Assembly: GCA_902459845.2 (NCBI GenBank)
Contig: CABPSV020000323.1
Location: forward strand, 8,689-19,010
Direction of reading: 5' to 3'
DNA length: 10,322 nt
Origin: Hepatocystis sp. ex Piliocolobus tephrosceles
Lineage: Eukaryota; Apicomplexa; Aconoidasida; Haemosporida; Plasmodiidae
Shown: positions 1 through 9,300 of the stretch, piece by piece
Position numbering within the stretch: the stretch's first letter is position 1
Layout: every line of letters starts with the position of its first letter
Made by a program: the position numbers and the translations under genes
Notes under the pieces: generated by a model
Told to the model about the DNA's origin: nothing
Databases searched by the model: none
The model's input: the letters and a program-made list of their open reading frames with translations, nothing else

Positions 1-99
1 AAACAATCAACACAATCAACACAATCAACACAATCAACACAATCAACACAATCAACACAATCAACACAATCAACACAATCAACACAATCAACACAATCA
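1..99. repeat. 9-bp tandem array AACACAATC
   Basis: Ten exact copies of AACACAATC lie head to tail at 9-98, after a degenerate partial copy at 1-8. The array touches the left edge, so its true length is unknown. The 9-bp period keeps all three forward frames open (NTI, TQS or HNQ repeats), while one reverse frame has a stop in every unit. The forward frames close soon after the array. It could be intergenic minisatellite or the repetitive end of an upstream gene; the window cannot separate these. Confidence 0.95.
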
Positions 100-145
100 T
101 ATATAATAGTACAAAACGCAAAGTGTAAAGTGTGAAGCAATACGA

Positions 146-169
146 ATGACGACCAAGTCCACACGTTGA
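146..169 (+). promoter_or_regulatory. Upstream ORF of 7 codons in the 5' leader
   Basis: An ATG at 146 opens a seven-codon ORF (MTTKSTR) ending in TGA at 167-169, 79 bases before the main ATG. If the transcript starts upstream of 146, this is an upstream ORF that could lower or time translation of the main protein. Upstream ORFs are common in Plasmodium leaders. The transcription start is not visible, so the role is inferred. Confidence 0.35.
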
Positions 170-198
170 CAGATATACGTACAATCTACAACTAGTCC

Positions 199-215
199 AA
201 AAAAAAAAAAAAAAA
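199..215 (+). repeat. Poly(A) tract (17 A) upstream of the start codon
   Basis: Uninterrupted run of 17 A, ending 33 bases before the ATG. Homopolymeric dA:dT tracts are typical of Plasmodium 5' flanks and tend to keep nucleosomes off; here it lies within the probable leader. Confidence 0.8.
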
Positions 216-248
216 CTTTAAAAATATCAACCAAATTAACACACAAAA

Positions 249-311
249 ATGATCCCTAACTACTTGTACATTATCACCACGTTAGTCTTATTATTAAGCA
301 CAATAATGTGC
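249..311 (+). other. Signal peptide (residues about 1-21)
   Basis: Residues 6-20 are a continuous hydrophobic stretch (Leu/Ile/Val/Thr), followed by a polar Lys/Asn-rich segment from residue 24. This is a classical cleavable signal peptide placing the N-terminal portion in the secretory lumen and then outside. The exact cleavage site, around residue 20-22, is not certain. No convincing PEXEL export motif follows. Confidence 0.8.
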
Positions 312-3300
312 GTAATCGAAAAAAACAACAACATTAGTCATACATCAAAAAAAAGCTTTAAAAAAAAATGGTACAACTTAAATAAAATCGCAGGGAATAA
401 TCGTATAAAGAAAAGAATTGGAGTAAAATTTATCCAGATATCTGTTTTTAATCCCATTATTCAAAGTAGATTAAATATAAAACTTAAACCAAATAAAGAT
501 AGGAGTGATGTAAAATTACCTCATGGGCAAACAAAAATATTAAATCATATTATTAATATTAATAGTAATGAATTTTATTTACATGGATTTACTCATTTAT
601 ATAGCGCATTACAAAATATGTTAAATATGTATTGTTATCCTAATGTAGCTTTATGTTATAATGATTTTAATGATTGTCATTGTTATGAAAATATAAAATT
701 AACAGTACCTGGCATGATGAGTGGTTGTTTGGATAATTGTGGTAACATCATCAGTTGTGATATGCAGATTAATAATAAAGAGATAAAAAAAATAGAACCT
801 GAATATATAAAAACTCAAATGATATTTACTTGTGTTGTATCCCAGTATCAACGTAAATTAGATCATTTTTGTGGTGAAAAAAAAGTATTTCGTTTTTATA
901 AATCAAAAAGGTATTGTATACCTTACAATATATTAGATATAACAAAACGTGATGAATATTGCTTATCAAGTAATATAAGTATAATAAAATGTAATGGTTT
1001 TATTGCAGATCCTTATATGATAAATGCAGAAGAATATATATTAACCTACAATCCAAAGGAAATGAGTCAAGTGACTATGGGTATATCTTGTAAAGAAGAT
1101 ATATATAACCATACTGTATCTGATCTTAATTGTGTAAGTTATACACAAAGTGGTAAAAAATGTTTATTTTGGTATGAACCAGAAGTACAAAATATAATAA
1201 AAACGGATTATTTGCATAATTTTTGTCGCAATCCTGCAAAATTGTCACAAATATATTGTTATGTGAATATCAGTGGACAAATCCTTTTAGAGTTTTGTGA
1301 TAGTGAAAATACAATATTACAAAATAATTTATTTTATATTGAAAATGGTGTATCCAGTTTTAATATAAGTGTAAAAAATGCATCTGATTTTAGAATATTA
1401 CTTACGCATGATGATTGTGATCTTATTAAAATACCTAATAAGGATATGTTTCCGTATTTTATTAATAATATACAAAACTATCAATACCATGTTGTTAATG
1501 ATGAAATAGTATTAACTGTAACATATGATAATTTTTTTTATAATAGAAGAAATTTTAAAAACTTATATATATGTGCTTGTATTTATGATTTTTATGATCC
1601 TTATAATTTTAAGTGTATAAATAAAAATCAAACTCATAAGTTTACCCACCATATTGGCATACTCCACATGATAGTAAACGACACTTCTAAAGATTTTTTT
1701 AATGTATTATATTTAAATTTTAATAAAATAATTATTGATATTAATTCTATATCACTTATAAATGATATATATGTATTACCAAAAAAATATGCCTACGAGT
1801 GTGGCATGTTGAAGGATATATTATATCCATCTTTTTTTGATTTTGAAAGTTTAAGATATCAAAATGGTCCTGAATTAGTTCAACATATTAGTCCACCATT
1901 ATATGGAGATAAAAAAGTTGTGCTTGCGTATTATTATTCAAATTACCGCAAGAATTTGACTAAATTTGATAATACTAAATACAAATATAATGATGAATTT
2001 TTTACACAAATAATCAAAGAATATAATAAAAATATGACAGATGCTGAAGATATAGAACGTTATAAAAATGACATGATGGAAAAAACTGATTTTATTGAAT
2101 TATATAATTTACAAAAAGGAAATAATATAATATGTATAGCGCATACATTCAACGAGAAACCACATTTTTCCTACCTAGGAAATATCAAATTTAATGATAT
2201 ATATGAAAAATCAGTTAGATATATACTACAAAAAGAACCTTTATCATTAGAAGAACAGATAGAAAATCAATCAAAAAGTTATAACAACATTATATACTTA
2301 AACAAAAAAATCTCAAATTATTCGATAAAACAACAATTTTCAATTAATACAACTAATTGTGAAGATACGGATGTAAAAAATGTAAAATATTACGAATTTA
2401 ACGTATTTAAAGATAACGAAATCAACAGACTTAAAAAACCTTATTATGTTACCTCGCTGGAACACTATGAACAACATTTACCAAATTTAATTTATCGTAA
2501 TATTATAAAACCGCGAAATCAAAATAAATATTTTATCAAACTAAAGTCAATAACAAATGCACCAAACTCAACTAGTTATTTATGTGAGAAAAACGTTAGT
2601 CCTAACACACATACTGATGACACTTCACCTTTATTGTTTGTATCTCTCCTAAAATATACAAATTATATAGATACAAGTTTTGATGATTTTGCTACTCAAT
2701 ATGACGTTTATTCTATACCTTCAAATGTATATAACTATCATCTGAATCAAAAAAATGTACATATATTACAGAACTATTTTAATTTACACATTGTAGACAA
2801 TGAAAACCCAACGCAAAACATATTGTCTGTGTGGAGTCACGAGAAGGAAAAGTATATTTCATTGTGGATGTATTCTCCTGAAACGATCACTCCTTTTTTT
2901 ATGATTAAATATGATATAAATAATCCTTTGTTTACGTTTGTTGAGTTCATGGAACCGAGTGTGAGTTCAGTTTCTCCTTCTAATGCCAAAAGTAATACCT
3001 ATACTATGCACTTATTCGTTTTTAACCAACAATTAAATGAAGTCAAATTATATAACACATATGACTTCAGTATGTTGAATGTTGTTAAAACAGTAAAATA
3101 TCAATATGGTGTCTTATTTATAGATATATTTAAATTTACTTTTGGTAAATTTATCTATTTTCTTATATTAAATAATAATAATACAATATACATAATGGAT
3201 AGTGACTTACGTATAATTTTTTTTTTAAATACTTTAGTACAAGTTGTAAATTATATTCCATTAAAATTTGGTTGTTCTTACAATGATAGCGTAATTAACT

Positions 3301-6300
3301 GTTTTATTTTATATGAGTTAGACATTATTTATTGGATTCAATTTGAGTTCAATGCGAAAAGTGACGAACACGATTTCGCACACATTATAAAAACACATAA
3401 ATTTATGGCTAATGATGGGAAAAACATACTTATACCTTTATCTCTTATTGATATACCTTTAGGACAAAGTTATAACAGGGATAGTGGCACGATTCGTGAT
3501 GGTTCTATTGAAAGTATACATGAGGGAATTGGCAGAAGCACTAACATAAGTGTTAACGAAAGTAAAAATAATATCACTAGCGAAAGTCATAAAGTAAGTG
3601 CTATCGAATACACTAGCTCATACGATAGTACACCCACAAACACATCTACTAACACAAACCCAGAATCCAAGCAAACGTATGAAAATCAAGACCTAGTTAT
3701 ACTGACCGTACATGCACATATGATTCATAAACACTATATTGATAACGTTGAACAAGATGCACATCCAGCAACAAATATAATGATCATACCAAAATTAAAC
3801 GAATTTGTTATATACACATCTAGTCGCACATCTCTTGGTTATCATTTATATTTATCTAACCATGATCATTTTAATATTTCTTATCACAGTAAAAGTATTC
3901 AATCAAGTGTTGATCATAAAAAAATAAATTATATTTATAGCTTCGAAATTAATAATTATAATTTTATAAATTATATTGTAAATACAGGGAACAATAGTAG
4001 CAATGCATTACATACATTTGTTCATGAGAATACACTAATTACAACAATAAGATACAGCACACAAAATTATTATCCATATAAAAAAAATATCTATTTAAAA
4101 CCTACAATTACAGGGAATGCAAGAGAAATTCAAAAATACGAGCTTAACCGTAAAGATATGCCACCGAATGATACATTTATACATATCAATCCTAAAACAG
4201 GTGTACTTACCATAAATATTATTGATATAATCCCTTACAATTATAACTTCGATGTGACAGCATATGGCTTTTTCAATTCATATACAACCACTGTTAAATT
4301 TCAATTAATTTGTATGGATGGTTTCTATTATAAAGCCAAAAAATGTCGCCCTTGTGAAGTAGGGTTCTATAACAATATAAAAACAATGCTAGCAGATTCT
4401 AAATATTTCGAGGAATGTGTACCTTGTGGAAAATATCAAACCACGCTAAATGATCGAGAAACGGATAAACAAAACTGTTTATGTGATTTAGGATATGAAT
4501 ATATAACAAATAATACAAACTTAGATAGTTCTGGACAAGTGATAAATTCAATAAACCTAGATAGCAATTATATATGTTCTCCTTGCAAAGGTGGAGAATA
4601 CAAAGACGTAATTGGAAATGGGTTATGTAAAGGTGGTTGTGCAATGAATTCAAGTACCACTTATATCGCAGCTAAAAATTTATCTGAAAGTAAATGTAAG
4701 TGTAATAAAAATTATTTTAACAATGTAAACGAAAATGGTATAGAATCCTGTTTATTATGTGAACCAGATCATTATTGTCCTAATGAAGATAATTCAATGA
4801 TAAAGTGTCCTAAAAATACAACAACAGGACAAAACAACCGAATTAATTATACGACAATTGAAAGTTGTTTATGTAACGAAGGATATGAACCAAGAAATAT
4901 TCATAACGAGCGTTTAGAAAAAAACAACAAATCAACGAAAATCAATATATTACCGCTTATAACTGACTTAAATGATATGTATGCACGTTATGGTAATATA
5001 TGTACACAATGTCCACTATCTTATTATAAGGATCATGTAGCAAGTGTGGCATGTACGCCTTGTCCTAATTTGACTAGTAATATAATTAATGGTGCTTCTT
5101 CTATAAAGCAATGTAATTTATGTGTTGTAGGCTATTATAAAGATGTTTCAACAAATAACAAATGTGTAGAGTGTTTGCCTGATCATTTTTGTGTAGGAGA
5201 TCAAACACTTGGTGATTTGTTTCAATTTATTGGTGCTGCTACTAAATGCCCAAACAATTCAGTAACATATCCACCTTATAACAAAATAAACTCATATAAA
5301 GACTGTTTATGTAATAAAGGGTATATTAGTTATAAACAAAATTCATATAGTATAAATGAACATTGTAAACTTGCACCTTTAAATTATTATAAAGATTCTA
5401 TATCTAATGACACAGGTAAAATGTGTCCTTTACATAGTATCACAATAAAAGAAGGAGCCAAATCAATAAATGATTGTATATGTGAAGCAGGTTATTATTA
5501 CGATCAATTGTTAAAAGAGTGTGTTATTTGTTCTCTTGGTCATTACTGTCCTGAAAAAACTTATAACACCCGTTCACAAATGCCAATCAAATGTCCTCCC
5601 AATTCTAACAATACCAGAAATAAATCGTCTAGATTATCAGATTGTGCATGCAACGTTGGTTATACTATTAATAGCCAGGTTAAGGAAAAAAAAAATAATA
5701 AAGCGAAAGGCAAAAATATACATGTAAATGGACAACTGGCAAATGTAACTAATATACAAATAAGCATTCCGACGAATATGCAAATTGCAAATACTTTCAA
5801 ACCAAACATAAATAATACAAAACTACCATCAACATTTATTACTTTTTTAAACGAAATGTATGCCAAACACCATACCAAACATCATGCCAAACATCATACC
5901 GAACAACATGGATATACGACGTATGATCATAATATATTTGTTGATACAAACAGTAATATGTATAATACTAATTTTTTAAAAATGACAAATTCGGTTGATA
6001 CTATAGACCCAAATACTACGATAAACACAGATAATGTCCCTCTGTTATGTATCAGTTGTCCTATCGGAACATACAAACCAAATATATCAAATACAGCATG
6101 TATATCATGCCCAATCAACTCAACAACTTTAAAAACAAATATAAACTCAGATATATTTTTTTGTATATGCAATCAGGGGTACTACTTAGATGAAATGGTA
6201 TGTAAGCCATGTACATTTAATAAAAAATTTTGTGCAGGTGAAAGTGTTTACCAAATTTCGTTAACTTTATATAAACAAATTTTTTACACAATTGAACAAA

Positions 6301-9300
6301 ATATATATTCTTATGATGATAAAGATAAAAAAACATATATAAATACAGTCATTAATTCTAACGCATTTCGTTTAACTACATTGATTCAAATGGAACCAAC
6401 TAATCATAACTATATAATACATTCTGAAAAAGAAAACAACAAATTTAAAACACATACAAATTATATTACATTAAAAACGGATGTTATAAAAAAATTTAAT
6501 AAAACATATCCCATTAAAATTCATAACTATTTTAATCAAATTAAACGTCCATCATATTATCTCCTGTCGAATAAGAAGATTCAACTTGATGCTGCAAGAG
6601 AATCAGCACATGTAGCTGATAGTAAAGTGTTTTTATTTTTAAACGGGAGTGCTACAACAACAGACACTGCAAAAACAGACACTAACACCGTTTACGACTT
6701 AGACCACAAATACGATGTAAGTCTAAAACCGTATCTAAAAAATATATTCTATTTTGATAATAGAAAAAAAATTATGTATGTAAGATTTCACAGAGTAAAC
6801 GAGTGTCCTAAAAATACCATGATACCTCTAGGAGTAGATTCTTCCAATTCGTTTGACGATTGTAAATGTGCAAAGGGATATTATTTAGAATATAAAGATA
6901 ATAAAAGGGGAATAAAGATTTGTAAGCCATGTAAAAAAGGTACATATAAATATGTAGTAGGAGATGAACAAACATGCATATCTTGCCCTCCTAAGTCTAC
7001 TAGTGTCAAAGCATCAGTATATCCAACTCATTGTTTTTGTAAAGAAGGGTATTTTTACAGTAAAGAAAATTGTTTAGAATGTTTGGAAGGGGCAAATTGT
7101 AAAGGAGGTTTATATCCAAGTGTTATGAATAATTTGCATAATGGACTAGAGAACATACATATAAAAATTGAAGATCATGTAAAACCAGAGTCGAAAGAAG
7201 GATATTTTTTAGATGATTATGTTAAAAAAAATATACATGTGAGTGAATGGAATTTTATTAAATGTCCTATAAAAGGAGTCTGTTTAGAAAAAAATACATG
7301 CTACTACAGTATGACTAATTATTTATGTGCAGAATGTAAAAAAGGATATACAAATAATTTTTTAAAAAATAAATGTTCTAAATGTAGAAATAATATTTTT
7401 AATATTTTTTCTTTAATTTTTTTTTATTTTTCTATATGTAGTATAATTATAATTATATCTTATCTAAATATATCTTCAGGTTTTCATAGAATGTCAATTC
7501 ATTCAATTGTTTTAAAAATTGCAATAAATTATGTTTCAAATATGTTAGTCATAAAATTATTAGAAGATAATTTAACAATGCTTATACCTATGAGTATTGT
7601 TCGGTGGTATGATAATTTATTTAATTTTTTGTTTCACCGTAGAACAATTAGTGGTATTGATAATAATGGAAGAATTATTTACTCCGGAGAAAATACAATA
7701 TTTGCAAGTATGGACTGTTTTTTAAGACATTACTTCAACTTAACTTATAGTGAATCATATTTTTATTGTAAAGTGTTTTACTTTATGCTACCTCTTATGT
7801 TTATAACAACCTTAACTATTATATTATTTATTATATTAAAAATATGCACGTATATAAAAAAAGAAACAATACAAAATAAACTGGATTTATTACAAGAAGC
7901 TAAAAATTGGAATGCAAAAACTTTAATCAACATGTTAGAAAAAACATATAAAGACACACGATTGTTTATGATATTAAGATATATTAAATTACCAAGTTAC
8001 ACAACACTAGATCATATATACATATTTTTGGAAGATATGATACCAATATATGTAACATATTTATTTTTAACACATACAAAAACATCCTTACAAATGTTTC
8101 AATTATTTGATTGTACTTATGTTCAATATACTAAAAATTTAGGAAAATATGTACTCACTAGAGCTGCTAGTATTGAATGTAATATAAATCAAGGAGAATA
8201 TTTACAGTTATTTATTTTAGGTATATTAGGATCTTGTATATGGTCTTTAGGAATACCAATTATATGTTTTTTAGTACTTTATGTTAATAGGCACAATTTA
8301 TTTCATAAAAATGTTTTAATAAAATATGGTTTCTTACATAATGGTTATGTTTTAAATAGATGGTATTGGGAAACAGTTGTTTTTGCAAGAAAAATATGTA
8401 TATTATTTATCACTACAATTACTATTTTCCATTCAGATAAAATAAACGCCTTTAGAATATTACCTGTTATTTTTGTAGCTTTGTTTGCTTTATCAGCACA
8501 TTTTACTTGTCAATCATTCGATAAAAGAAATTTTAGTATATTAAATAAATTAGAAAATTGTGGATTATATTTATGGGTATTTACCATTATAGTTATTTCA
8601 ATATTATTATCTATGCATTTAAATAAAATCAATAATTTTATTATTATTTTTATTTTGTTTACATTCCATATTATTTATTGTATTAAATTATGTAAACAGT
8701 TCTGTTTTGAATGTCTATATAATTTTAAAAAAACCAAAGCCTTTAATAATGTACCAATAATTAAAAACTATATGAAACTATTATTACATATTTTTATCGA
8801 AAAAAAGGCCAAACAAGAGCCTTTGGTTTATTATGATAAACAAGAAAAGCAATTAGCTATAATGATACCACACACCGAAGATATAAACAAACCAAATATA
8901 AAAAATTATCGAAAAAAATCTATGACAACATCTAAAAGTATAGATAAACAGAAAAATAGTCTATTTTCTGACATGTTTAAAAATATTTTCCAAGTTGTGC
9001 ATAAACTTGGGAACAAAAAACGTAGTTATTATGAAGAACTAACAAAAGACAGTTACTCTAATGTTGTTAGTAGAAATTGTCAAAATCAGTACCAAAATCA
9101 GTACCAAAATCAATACCAAAATCAGTACCAAAATCAGTACCAATCTGAATGTCAGAGCAAAAGTTTTAATGAACACTATGGTAGTTGCAATTACATAAAC
9201 AAAGGTTACTTACAAAACAATCACATAACTAAGGAAACGTTTCAAGATATGATGACCAACATAAATGAAAATAATATAACCAATAACAGTTGTAATGACA

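Larger units (their letters stand above)
4344..7100 (+). other. Cysteine module array, GCC2/GCC3-like, 11 modules (residues 1366-2284)
   Basis: Two module types are visible. Type A has C-x2-C, a G/S-x-Y-K-like turn, about 13 residues, C-x2-C-P, 15-18 residues, then C-x-C-x2-G-Y. It occurs from residues 1366, 1443, 1585, 1706, 1934 and 2225. Type B has C-x2-C-x5-C (often D-H-Y/F-C), a variable loop, K-C-P, then C-x-C. It occurs from 1501, 1639, 1758, 1985 and 2275. After two A modules the order is B-A-B-A-B-A-B-A-B. These resemble GCC2/GCC3 and ephrin-receptor-like disulfide modules and probably form a long stiff extracellular stalk. Confidence 0.9.

Noticed and set aside
1..99. The 9-bp array as a CRISPR array
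   Set aside because: The units are contiguous with no spacers.
852..866. R-K-L-D-H (residues 202-206) as a PEXEL export motif
   Set aside because: The fifth position is His and not Glu, Gln or Asp, and it lies about 180 residues after the signal peptide, too far for a standard PEXEL.
3150..3263. Hydrophobic stretch at residues 968-1005 as an internal transmembrane helix
   Set aside because: It is broken by Asn and Asp turns every 8-12 residues, typical of beta strands, and a helix here would invert the sidedness of the cysteine modules.
4399..4653. Reverse-strand open frame of 84 codons opposite the cysteine modules
   Set aside because: It lies wholly inside the long ORF, has no recognisable domain, and its composition is what the reverse of an AT-rich Cys-rich coding sequence gives.
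5521..5878. Overlapping forward (5521-5727) and reverse (5660-5878) short open frames
   Set aside because: Both are frame shadows of the main gene in modules B7 and the following linker; no start context, motif or spacing supports expression.
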